Below the pieces are notes generated by a model. It was given only the letters and a program-made list of their open reading frames with translations, was not told the origin of the DNA and ran no database searches. 64,000 nt of DNA, taken from positions 1,984,001 through 2,048,000 of the forward strand of contig NZ_CP096032.1 in NCBI RefSeq assembly GCF_023115425.1, written 5' to 3'. The position numbers and the translations under genes were made by a program. Positions within the stretch are counted from its first letter, which is position 1. Every line of letters starts with the position of its first letter. Positions 44,164 through 51,139 of this stretch are shown here, one piece after another. The stretch is from Synechococcus sp. A10-1-5-1. GTDB lineage: Bacteria; Cyanobacteriota; Cyanobacteriia; PCC-6307; Cyanobiaceae.

Positions 44164-45206
44164 CCCGTCCTGGGGAGCCCTTGCCCACCTTGATGGTGGT
44201 GCCCACGGGCATTGGCTGTGAAGTGGGTGGCTACGCCGGTGATGCGGTGCCCGCGGCCCGGCTGTTGGCGGCCGCCAGTGGCTGTCTGATCACCCATCCC
44301 AACGTGATGAATGGGGCCTCGCTCTACTGGAGCGACCCGCGCATTCACTACGTCGAGGGATCCAGCCTGGATCGCTTTGCCTCGGGTGAACTGGCGCTTG
44401 AACCGATTCGCAGCCAGCGTATCGGCCTGCTGCTGGATGCCGGGATTGAGGAGGAGCTGCGCCTCCGCCACCTGCAGGTCGCCGACGGTTGCCGCGCCAG
44501 TCTGGGTCTGAGCATCGGACCTGTCGAAATCACCTCCGCCCCGATCGGGGTGAGCCTGAGCCAAGGGGAGAGCGGGGCGAGCTGGGGACAACTGGAGCGC
44601 CCCGATGTCTTGCTGGAGGCCGGGGAACGCCTGCGGGATGCTTGCGCCACGGCCATCGCCGTGATTGCTCGCTTCCCTGATGACCCTGATAGCGACGCCC
44701 TGACGGCCTACCGCCAAGGGGGCGGCGTCGATGCCTTGGCTGGCGCTGAGGCGGTGATCAGCCACTGGCTCAGCCGTCAACTGAACCTGCCCTGCGCCCA
44801 TGCCCCAGCCCTGAGCCCCCTGGAGATTGACCCCCAGTTGGACCCTCGGGCAGCGGGAGAAGAGCTCGGCTACACCTTCCTGCCCTGCGTCCTGGTGGGC
44901 CTGAGTCGGGCTCCGGCGCTCTGGCCTGCGGCCCAGGCCCCCGCGGGATCGATTCGCCCCGATCAGATTGGCGCCGTGGTAGCCCCGGCCGGTGCCCTGG
45001 GGGGTGCGGCGGTCTTGGCCTGCGCCGAGCAGGGTGTTCCGGTGATCGCGGTGGAGAACCCTTGTGTCCTCTCGGTGACGGCCGAGGCCCTGGGGATCGA
45101 GGTGCTCCGGGCCTCCAGCTATAGCGAGGCGGCTGGTTTGCTGCTGGCCCTGCGGGAGGGGATCAACCCCCAGGCCCTGCAGCGTCCGCTGGGGCGGCTC
45201 GGCTGA
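44160..45206 (+). CDS. DUF3326 protein
   Basis: 348 residues matching the cyanobacterial/plant DUF3326 family: LMVVPTGIGCEVGGYAGDAV at the N terminus, SGCLITHPNVMNGASLYWSD, a central NLPCAHAPALSPLEIDP block, and VVAPAGALGGAAVLACAEQG VPVIAVENP near the C terminus. The Gly-rich loops suggest a nucleotide- or cofactor-binding alpha/beta fold, but no activity is known to me. It is coupled to the 67-residue ORF before it and to YchJ after it (TGATG). Confidence 0.88.
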   Translation: MTRPGEPLPTLMVVPTGIGCEVGGYAGDAVPAARLLAAASGCLITHPNVMNGASLYWSDPRIHYVEGSSLDRFASGELALEPIRSQRIGLLLDAGIEEELRLRHLQVADGCRASLGLSIGPVEITSAPIGVSLSQGESGASWGQLERPDVLLEAGERLRDACATAIAVIARFPDDPDSDALTAYRQGGGVDALAGAEAVISHWLSRQLNLPCAHAPALSPLEIDPQLDPRAAGEELGYTFLPCVLVGLSRAPALWPAAQAPAGSIRPDQIGAVVAPAGALGGAAVLACAEQGVPVIAVENPCVLSVTAEALGIEVLRASSYSEAAGLLLALREGINPQALQRPLGRLG

Positions 45207-45625
45207 TGGCCGGCTTTGGCCAGCCGGCTGAGCCCTGTCCCTGCGGCGGGGAGCGCTACGCCAACTGTTGTGAGCCGTTCCATCTAGGCAAGGCACGTCC
45301 GGTGAGCGCGGAACAGTTGATGCGCTCGCGCTACAGCGCCTATAGCCGGGGCCTGATCGACTACCTGATTGAGACCCATCCCTCGGAGCTGCCCCAGGCC
45401 CAGCGGCGTCAGGCGCTGAAGGCAAGCAACCGCGGGGTGCGTTGGACTCGGCTCCGCATTACTGCCACCGAGGCTGGAGAGGCGGGCGACCTCACTGGCA
45501 CGGTGACCTTTGAGGCCCACTACCGCCAGGTCGGGCACACCAATGTGCTGAGGGAGTGCTCCCGTTTCGGCCGCCAGGGCGAGGTGCTCGAGGGCCGTTG
45601 GCTCTACCTGGACGCTGAGGCTTGA
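45206..45625 (+). CDS. YchJ family (UPF0225, SEC-C motif) protein
   Basis: 139 residues. The N terminus has the SEC-C-like zinc motif CPCGGERYANCCEPFH (C-x-C-x8-C-C), followed by LMRSRYSAYSRGLIDYLIET, the NTF2-like/YchJ core, with conserved WTRLRI and VTFEAHYR strands. YchJ has no settled function. Last gene of the ferredoxin/DUF3326 run. Confidence 0.88.
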   Translation: MAGFGQPAEPCPCGGERYANCCEPFHLGKARPVSAEQLMRSRYSAYSRGLIDYLIETHPSELPQAQRRQALKASNRGVRWTRLRITATEAGEAGDLTGTVTFEAHYRQVGHTNVLRECSRFGRQGEVLEGRWLYLDAEA

Positions 45626-45681
45626 TTGACACAACGGTCAAACCACTCTGTATCGCAGACCCTGATCGGCAGAGGCAAAAG

Positions 45682-45795
45682 AAAAGCCCCCGTCGTTGAA
45701 CGGGGGCCGTCTGCTCTTCGGTGCCCCTCCCGGGGGCTGCAGATACTCTCCGGCCCTACTTGACGATCGCCATAGCCCCATTTGGGGGCAATTCA
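45682..45795 (-). repeat. psbA-flanking module, copy 1 (minus-strand two-hairpin unit)
   Basis: In the 366-nt gap between ychJ and psbA. Plus-strand order: A-rich run, stem GCCCCCGT/ACGGGGGC (45686-45693/45700-45707), CGTCT (45708-45712), second small stem GCCCC/GGGGC (45723-45737), then ATAGCCCCA-TTTGGGGGC (45772-45789) and CAATTC. The same order recurs in copy 2. Read on the minus strand it is a palindromic box, about 75 nt, and a terminator with a T run. Possibly a small RNA antisense to the psbA upstream region. No protein gene fits. Confidence 0.55.
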
Positions 45796-45853
45796 GTCCA
45801 AGTCGACCTCAAGACTCCAGTGGCACTGAGGCTGATCAGCTCTGGTTATTGAT

Positions 45854-45970
45854 GTGATCGCTAGAGGCGATCACCAAAAGGGTTCCCTTCTGATGGGCAC
45901 CACTCATAACTTCAGGTGCAACAGCCCGCATGGGCCGTTCTGCATCCCCGCTCCAACGGCAAGTCCGTTG
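45854..45970 (+). promoter_or_regulatory. psbA upstream/leader inverted repeats
   Basis: Three perfect inverted repeats lie in the 140 nt before the psbA start: GTGATCGC/GCGATCAC with a 5-nt centre (45854-45874), GCCC/GGGC (45924-45935) and CAACGG/CCGTTG with a 5-nt loop (45954-45970). The first could be an operator or a leader hairpin; the last ends 21 nt before the ATG. A TTGACG at 45760-45765 is the only -35-like box I can point to. psbA is strongly light-regulated in cyanobacteria; the actual start site cannot be read from sequence. Confidence 0.45.
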
Positions 45971-45991
45971 AGGCCTTTCTTTCCCGTACTC

Positions 45992-47071
45992 ATGACGACC
46001 ACCATCCAGCAGCGCCAAGGCGCTTCTGCGTGGAACCAGTTCTGCGAGTGGGTCACCAGCACCGACAACCGCCTCTATGTGGGTTGGTTCGGCGTTCTGA
46101 TGATTCCCTGCCTGCTGGCCGCCACCATCTGCTTCATCGTTGCCTTCGTGGCAGCACCCCCCGTCGACATCGACGGCATCCGTGAGCCTGTTGCCGGCTC
46201 CCTGATCTACGGCAACAACATCATCTCTGGCGCTGTCATCCCCAGCAGCAACGCCATTGGTCTGCACTTCTATCCCATCTGGGAAGCTGCCAGCCTCGAC
46301 GAGTGGCTGTACAACGGCGGTCCTTTCCAGCTGGTTGTTTTCCACTTCCTCATCGGCATCTACGCCTACATGGGTCGTGAGTGGGAACTCTCCTACCGCC
46401 TCGGCATGCGCCCCTGGATCTGCGTTGCTTACAGCGCACCCGTGGCTGCTGCTTCCGCTGTGTTCCTGGTGTATCCCTTCGGTCAGGGCTCCTTCTCGGA
46501 CGCCATGCCCCTCGGCATCTCCGGCACCTTCAACTACATGTTGGTGTTCCAGGCTGAGCACAACATCCTGATGCACCCCTTCCACATGCTTGGTGTGGCT
46601 GGTGTCTTCGGTGGTTCCCTGTTCTCCGCCATGCACGGCTCCCTGGTGACCTCCTCCCTGGTGCGTGAAACCACCGAGAGCGAGTCCCAGAACTACGGCT
46701 ACAAGTTCGGCCAAGAGGAAGAGACCTACAACATCGTGGCTGCCCACGGTTACTTCGGTCGCCTGATCTTCCAATACGCCTCCTTCAACAACAGCCGCAG
46801 CCTGCACTTCTTCCTGGCTGCCTGGCCTGTGGTTGGCATCTGGTTCACCGCCCTGGGCGTGAGCACCATGGCGTTCAACCTGAACGGCTTCAACTTCAAC
46901 CAGTCGATCCTGGATTCCCAGGGTCGTGTGCTGAACACCTGGGCTGACGTGCTGAACCGCGCCAACCTCGGTATGGAAGTGATGCACGAGCGCAACGCTC
47001 ACAACTTCCCCCTCGACCTGGCTGCTGCTGAGTCCACTCCTGTGGCTCTGCAAGCTCCCGCCATCGGCTGA
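45992..47071 (+). CDS. psbA: Photosystem II D1 protein, Glu130 (D1:2-like) form
   Basis: 359 residues from ATG 45992. All cofactor residues are in place: Tyr161, Asp170, Glu189, His190, His198, His215, Ser264, His272, His332, Glu333, His337, Asp342, and the C-terminal cleavage site after Ala344 (residues 345-359 removed by CtpA). Residue 130 is Glu (YMGREWEL), which marks the D1:2, high-light type; D1:1 has Gln. The longer frame from 45854 is leader. Picocyanobacteria normally carry several psbA copies, so others should exist elsewhere. Confidence 0.98.
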   Translation: MTTTIQQRQGASAWNQFCEWVTSTDNRLYVGWFGVLMIPCLLAATICFIVAFVAAPPVDIDGIREPVAGSLIYGNNIISGAVIPSSNAIGLHFYPIWEAASLDEWLYNGGPFQLVVFHFLIGIYAYMGREWELSYRLGMRPWICVAYSAPVAAASAVFLVYPFGQGSFSDAMPLGISGTFNYMLVFQAEHNILMHPFHMLGVAGVFGGSLFSAMHGSLVTSSLVRETTESESQNYGYKFGQEEETYNIVAAHGYFGRLIFQYASFNNSRSLHFFLAAWPVVGIWFTALGVSTMAFNLNGFNFNQSILDSQGRVLNTWADVLNRANLGMEVMHERNAHNFPLDLAAAESTPVALQAPAIG

Positions 47072-47129
47072 GGCTGAACCCAACCAACGATTCAGCTTCT
47101 ACTCGAACCTCGAGGACGGTTGAATCAGA

Positions 47130-47157
47130 AGCCCCTACCGCAAGGTGGGGGCTTTTT
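47130..47157 (+). terminator. psbA terminator
   Basis: AGCCCCTACC (47130-47139), loop GCAA, GGTGGGGGCT (47144-47153), then T run. Ten-pair stem with one G-T wobble and a GNRA-like loop, 58 nt after the psbA stop. Confidence 0.92.
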
Positions 47158-47238
47158 GTTGGCTGGTGAGTCGGGACGCCCCCGACCCAATCTCCTCGCC
47201 ACCAAGCAGTGGGTCGCCGATCCGTTGCTGCAGCCCAT

Positions 47239-47338
47239 AAAAAATCCCCCCGGGCAGGTATCCGGGGGGATGGACTGACGTTTCGCAGCCATCGTCGTCC
47301 GATTCCGTTCAGCTCAGAACCCCCATATGGGGGTAATC
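47239..47338 (-). repeat. psbA-flanking module, copy 3
   Basis: Plus-strand order: A run, perfect stem ATCCCCCCGG/CCGGGGGGAT (47244-47253/47262-47271, 8-nt loop), about 48 nt, then a 16-nt perfect palindrome ACCCCCATATGGGGGT (47319-47334) followed by AATCG. On the minus strand this reads palindromic box then terminator with T run. It lacks the CGTCT and second-stem details of copies 1 and 2, so it is the most diverged. The terminator also serves the 50-residue ORF upstream. The rest of the 47072-47421 gap holds only the psbA terminator. Confidence 0.5.
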
Positions 47339-47421
47339 GTTGGATTTCAGTGGAAGCCGGTCCGCCATCACTGAAAGAGAGGCGCATTCGACCAGCGCCA
47401 TCTGAGCGGGGGCAACTGAGG

Positions 47422-47574
47422 TCAGGCCTGCTCCTGGGTTTCAGGCTGGGCCTTCTCGCTTTGATGAGACTGACGAATAAAGCGCTTCCGCTGGGCGCTG
47501 TCCTCAGGACTTTGGTCCAAGGGAACAAGGTGCCAGCCACCGTTGAACCGCGTCTCTCTCTCTGGTGCTGTCAT
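47422..47574 (-). CDS. 50-residue hypothetical protein
   Basis: Minus-strand ORF from ATG 47574: MTAPERETRFNGGWHLVPLD, then QSPEDSAQRKRFIRQSHQSE. Hydrophilic, Gln/Glu/Arg-rich, no membrane segment. It has a good codon mix and its own downstream terminator (47271-47239). The start directly follows a terminator-like hairpin with a T run, so expression probably depends on antitermination or read-through. A longer frame from GTG 47625 would run through that hairpin. Function unknown. Confidence 0.5.
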   Translation of the reverse strand: MTAPERETRFNGGWHLVPLDQSPEDSAQRKRFIRQSHQSEKAQPETQEQA

Positions 47575-47575
47575 A

Positions 47576-47697
47576 CGAAAAACCCCCCGATCCAAAAGAA
47601 GTGCGGGGGGTCGTCTTTCAGGCACCCCCCTTTCGGGGTTGGTGTCACTTTCGCCTTGCTCAAGGCCATCCAGATAGCCCCAAATAGGGACAACTCT
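47576..47697 (-). repeat. psbA-flanking module, copy 2, with attenuator topology
   Basis: Plus-strand order: A run, stem ACCCCCCG/CGGGGGGT (47582-47589/47604-47611), CGTCT (47612-47616), second stem ACCCC/GGGGT (47624-47628/47635-47639), then ATAGCCCCA-AATAGGGAC (47674-47691) and AACTC. This matches copy 1 in order, CGTCT position and box. On the minus strand the four G/C blocks can pair 1:2, 2:3 or 3:4, with 3:4 followed by T5 and the ATG of the 50-residue ORF. It may be the ald terminator, a small RNA, or a leader. Confidence 0.55.
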
Positions 47698-47727
47698 CCT
47701 CTTCGGGAAAGGGAGGGATGCTGAGTC

Positions 47728-48861
47728 TTAGTTCAGGCAGGCCATCGGATGACGATTGCCCACCCCCAGAGCTTTGGCCACACCGGGATGGCAGACGGAG
47801 CCGCCGACGGTGTTCAGGCCTGAGACCAGTTCGGGCCGGTCGGTGACGGCTTCGATCAGGCCCCGCCCAGCGATCGCCAGGATGTAGGGAAGGGTGACGC
47901 TGACCAGGGCTTCGGTGGAGGTGTAGGGCACGGCGCCGGGCATGTTGCCGACGGCGTAGTGCTGTACGCCATGGATGGTGACCACCGGATCGGTGTGGGT
48001 CGTCTCCCGGCTGGTGGCGATGCAGCCCCCCTGGTCGATGGCGACATCAACGATGACGGAACCAGGCTGCATGCGTTGGACGAGCTCTTCGCTCACCAAG
48101 GTGGGTGCACGATCACCCGGTCGCAGCACCGCACCGATCACCAGGTCGGCGCTGGGGATGAGCCGCTCCAGGCGACCGACGCTGCTGACCAGGCTCACCA
48201 TCCGCCCTTGGCGCGCCGGCTCCAGTTGCCGTAGCCGCTCGGGGGAGAGATCCAGCAGCAGGACCTCCGCATCCATGGCTGCTGCGACTCGGGCCGCATT
48301 CCAGCCGACACTTCCTGCGCCAAGGACCACTACTCGGGCGGGACGAACACCGGTGCAGCCGCCCATTAAGACCCCACGGCCGCCATGGGGTTTCTCCAGC
48401 AGGTGGGCGCCGACCTGGGCCGCGAGCCGACCGGCTATTTCACTCATCGGCGCCAGCAGGGGCAGGCTGCCGTCGGAGAGCTGAACGGTCTCGTAGGCGA
48501 TGGCCGTGGTGCCGGCCTCGATCAGGGCTTGCCCGACAGCGGGGTAGGCGGCGAGGTGCAGGTAGGTGAGGAGCACCTGATCGGCGCGGAGGAAGGGAAA
48601 TTCCTCTTCCTGGGGTTCCTTGACCTTGACCACGAGGTGGGCGCCCCAGGCGTCCTCGCGGCTGACCAGTTCCGCACCGGCGGCGATATAGGCCGCGTCC
48701 TCAATGCCGGCCCCAGCTCCGGCGTCGTGCTCGACCCGGACCGAGAGGCCATGGCTCACCAGCTCGCGAACGGCATCGGGGGTGAGGGCAACCCGCTGCT
48801 CATCGGGTTTGACTTCCCGTGGCACCCCGATGCTGGAGATGGGTGCGATGGAGCCGGCCAT
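47728..48861 (-). CDS. ald: Alanine dehydrogenase
   Basis: 377 residues, the family length. NAD-dependent interconversion of alanine and pyruvate plus ammonium. Seen: IGVPREVKPDEQRVALTPDA, the catalytic Lys/His regions KVKEPQ and LLTYLHLAAY, Rossmann GVRPARVVVLGAGSVGWNAA, VDVAIDQGGC and VGNMPGAVPYTST. ATG 48861 is a standard start. It lies 26 nt downstream of a truncated glycosylase gene on the same strand. Confidence 0.97.
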   Translation of the reverse strand: MAGSIAPISSIGVPREVKPDEQRVALTPDAVRELVSHGLSVRVEHDAGAGAGIEDAAYIAAGAELVSREDAWGAHLVVKVKEPQEEEFPFLRADQVLLTYLHLAAYPAVGQALIEAGTTAIAYETVQLSDGSLPLLAPMSEIAGRLAAQVGAHLLEKPHGGRGVLMGGCTGVRPARVVVLGAGSVGWNAARVAAAMDAEVLLLDLSPERLRQLEPARQGRMVSLVSSVGRLERLIPSADLVIGAVLRPGDRAPTLVSEELVQRMQPGSVIVDVAIDQGGCIATSRETTHTDPVVTIHGVQHYAVGNMPGAVPYTSTEALVSVTLPYILAIAGRGLIEAVTDRPELVSGLNTVGGSVCHPGVAKALGVGNRHPMACLN

Positions 48862-48887
48862 GGAGCGGTCGCAGGCTTGCGGTGACC

Positions 48888-49328
48888 TCAGCTTGGCGAG
48901 AAGCGCAGCACTTGGCCATGCCTCTCAACGTCCACCCTTTTGACGCAGTGGTGAATGCCATAGCTCACATAGACGTAAAAACGTCCTGGCTCACCAAAGA
49001 GCGTTTCGTTGCTGGGGGAGCGGCGGCGGTAGCCGTGGCAGGCGGGGTCGTCCTGGGAATACGCCTCCGTTTCCACCACCACACCCCAGAGCAGGGTGTC
49101 GCCTGTTTGGCGTTTCACCAACTTGCAGCCAATCAGTTCAGGAGCAACGACCTCCGCTGGACGGCAGAAGAAGGCGTGGGGCAGGGTTTGGGAGAGCGTG
49201 GTGGCTATGGAAGTGGCTGCTTCTCTTCTTTCATTTTTCTGCCACCCAGCGAAGTGCTCTAAGCCCAGTGGCAATGGGGGATTTCCTGGCGAAACTCCCG
49301 CCAGAAGTTGAGCGCGAGCGCAATGCAA
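48888..49328 (-). pseudogene. Truncated 3-methyladenine DNA glycosylase (AAG/MPG type)
   Basis: The middle of the ORF is clearly an alkyladenine glycosylase: [40 protein letters not shown] with the catalytic Glu, [20 protein letters not shown] and IHHCV. At that point the homology stops and an unrelated tail ([17 protein letters not shown]) ends the frame; the usual 70-90 C-terminal residues, including the LLRA and GPG-LA blocks, are missing. The loss sits right next to ald and looks like a deletion. The N terminus before HAFF is also untypical, so the true start is uncertain. Confidence 0.75.
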
Positions 49329-49370
49329 TAGTCCATACGCCTGAGCCTCTCCCTCACTGGTGCAGCTGCT

Positions 49371-50309
49371 TTGGCACTGGCCTCAATGCCTCAGGTGAGC
49401 GCAAAGCCTGCTCAGGTGGCGCAAGGGAGCGCGGAAGACCTTGGAGTGATGAGCATCCGCCTCAAGGATGTGGTGAAACCGCAGGTTGGAGTTCAAGGTC
49501 AAACCCAAGCGGCTGGCACCCCGAATGAGGCAGGCATTGGCGGCTTTATGCCGCTGGTGGTGGGAGAGAACAGCGTGTTCTTTGCTGATGTGCTGGCGAA
49601 TGCGAACTTCGCGGACTGGGGCAACAGCAGCAGCATCGTTAATGCCAAGGTGGCTGGTACCACCATCAGCACGTCATCCAGGCTTGGGTATCGCTGGCTG
49701 AATGGTGATCGCAGTTGGATGTTTGGCGTCAACGGTGGGTATGACACCCGACCGATGGCAACGGGTGATGCCGATACGGGTGTTGCGGTCTCTGGTCAGC
49801 GGACAGTCTTTTTCCAGCAGGCAGCGTTTGGCTTGGAGGCAGTGAATGATGACTGGAGCTTCAATGCCTATGGATTGATCCCAACTGGAACAACGGAATA
49901 CAGGTTGAATAGTGCTTACAACGGAGGAGCACTAGATACGTATGGGTTTGATGCGGGCTACAGCATCACGCCAGAGTGGAAGCTGAGCGTTGGCTATTAC
50001 TACCAGAATGGCGACCTCAATACAGCTGATGGCTCAGGCGTGCTGGGGCGACTGGCTTACAGCATCAATGAGGGAGTAACGGTTGGCACCAATCTGTCTT
50101 ATGACAGCGCGTTTAAGTCACGCTTCTCTGCTGATATTAAGTGGCGTTTTAATACAGCAGGAATTTCACAAAGTGAGAAGCAGAAGAAGGCGTGGGAGAA
50201 GCCTACGATCAAGGCATTAACTGAGACCGCGAAGAATAGGGATGTGCGGGTGAACGACTGTGAGAGCGGTGAATGGTTGGCTCCAAATTTTTTCGCTTGT
50301 TGGGATTAG
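49371..50309 (+). CDS. Outer-membrane beta-barrel protein (inverse-autotransporter-like), 5' end probably broken
   Basis: About 312 residues. After a signal-peptide remnant ([10 protein letters not shown]) come many amphipathic strands: [54 protein letters not shown]. The GGFMPL...FFADV and [12 protein letters not shown] layout resembles the inverse-autotransporter/intimin barrel domain. The frame reads back to ATG 49323 as Met-Gln-stop-Ser-Ile-Arg-Leu, which would be a perfect signal peptide but for TAG at 49329. TTG 49371 is the first usable start in frame and leaves a poor signal. Likely decaying or mis-started; a terminator follows. Confidence 0.7.
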   Translation: MALASMPQVSAKPAQVAQGSAEDLGVMSIRLKDVVKPQVGVQGQTQAAGTPNEAGIGGFMPLVVGENSVFFADVLANANFADWGNSSSIVNAKVAGTTISTSSRLGYRWLNGDRSWMFGVNGGYDTRPMATGDADTGVAVSGQRTVFFQQAAFGLEAVNDDWSFNAYGLIPTGTTEYRLNSAYNGGALDTYGFDAGYSITPEWKLSVGYYYQNGDLNTADGSGVLGRLAYSINEGVTVGTNLSYDSAFKSRFSADIKWRFNTAGISQSEKQKKAWEKPTIKALTETAKNRDVRVNDCESGEWLAPNFFACWD

Positions 50310-50386
50310 AGTAAATTTTTCTAGCTCAATACTCTTTGGTGAGCGCTGTAACGTGCCGCTGAAAGGATAGAGCCTAACCACCCAAA

Positions 50387-50412
50387 GCCCTTGCTAGCGC
50401 AGGGACTTTTTA
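50387..50412 (+). terminator. Terminator of the barrel-protein gene
   Basis: GCCCTTGC, loop TAGC-like, GCAGGG (one bulge) and a T run (CTTTTTATTT), about 80 nt after the stop at 50309. Stem weaker than the others in this window. Confidence 0.65.
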
Positions 50413-50812
50413 TTTCTTTAATCACTTGCTAATCACGCCTAAATGCCATCCAATACCTGGTACCTATATCGTGCCAGCATTTCTTCCATTGATGATTTCT
50501 ATATTAACTAATTCCACTTTAAATATTTAGGCAAAGTAAGCTCAGCCTCTGCATTCAAGATCTCTAATGATATGCTTATCTCCTCAATTTATTCACCGTA
50601 GCAATAGCCGTAAATCACCATCACGGATGCCATTGGCTCGTCTAAATCTCACCGCCACCTGATGCCAGTCTTCTGGAATTTGATTGAGCCGCAAATCAAA
50701 TGCAAACGGTAGTTGCTGCTGCCCTGGCGATACATGCTTTCAATTTCATGTGTTTATGACTATTGTTGCAGTCGTCCGTTTAGCATGATTTTGCAATAGG
50801 GGGTCGCGCCTG
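50413..50812. other. AT-rich gene-poor gap
   Basis: About 400 nt with clearly lower GC than either flank. The only coding-like trace is the minus-strand remnant at 50593-50739. A 22-codon plus-strand frame at 50443-50511 has no ribosome site. No tRNA, inverted terminal repeats or transposase motif is visible. The composition suggests DNA acquired separately from the core chromosome or long under relaxed selection. Confidence 0.5.
50593..50739 (-). pseudogene. Possible C-terminal gene remnant
   Basis: A 48-codon open stretch on the minus strand without a usable start: VSPGQQQLPFAFDLRLNQIP, EDWHQVAVRFRRANGIRDGD, LRLLLR and stop. The composition (paired Arg, Trp-His, regular alternation of hydrophobic and charged residues) looks like the end of a real soluble domain rather than noise, and the frame is closed upstream by TGA at 50740-50742. 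I cannot name the family. Confidence 0.35.
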
Positions 50813-51100
50813 TTGGAGTGTGTTTCTGATTTTGTCAAGCGCTTTAAGCGAAGTCCACTTGTTGTTTGCAGTGAGCTTGATGGTCAAACTGCTCTATTTC
50901 AAAGCAGTACTTGTGACTACTTAGTGCTTAATGAAACCGGCTCTGCGATCTGGGATGCATTGCATTCGCCTATGACGCTCGAGCAGATTTGTGAAAAACT
51001 CTTGGCGGAATATGAAGTCACTCCTGAGCAGTGCCGGATGAGCGTAGAGGAGTGGCTTTCTATCGCGATCGCAAAAGAAATTATTGCTAGCGTTTGGTGA
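50813..51100 (+). CDS. PqqD-like (RiPP recognition element) protein
   Basis: 95 residues from TTG 50813, chosen because AGGGGG lies 9 nt upstream and no ATG/GTG is in frame before the conserved part. The PqqD pattern is clear: a beta strand pair (GQTALFQSSTCDYLVLNETG), then SAIWDALHSPMTLEQICEKL and a winged-helix-like end. PqqD-type domains bind leader peptides for modifying enzymes; the related PqqD class also occurs with HPr-kinase-like kinases in undescribed systems. It is convergent with the GNAT/sulfotransferase/kinase genes, with a 39-nt gap. Confidence 0.8.
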   Translation: MECVSDFVKRFKRSPLVVCSELDGQTALFQSSTCDYLVLNETGSAIWDALHSPMTLEQICEKLLAEYEVTPEQCRMSVEEWLSIAIAKEIIASVW

Positions 51101-51139
51101 TCTAGCGGCAATTATTATTACTAGAGGCGCAGATAAGGC

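Noticed and set aside
45206-45625. YchJ gene as SecA C-terminal fragment because of its Cys-rich N terminus
   Set aside because: The SEC-C-like motif is at the N terminus and the rest follows the YchJ/UPF0225 pattern; no SecA motor motifs.
50443-50511. 22-codon plus-strand frame (MPSNTWYLYRASISSIDDFY) as a possible precursor peptide for the PqqD/kinase cassette
   Set aside because: No ribosome-binding site, no core/leader pattern, no promoter; chance ORF in AT-rich DNA is more likely.
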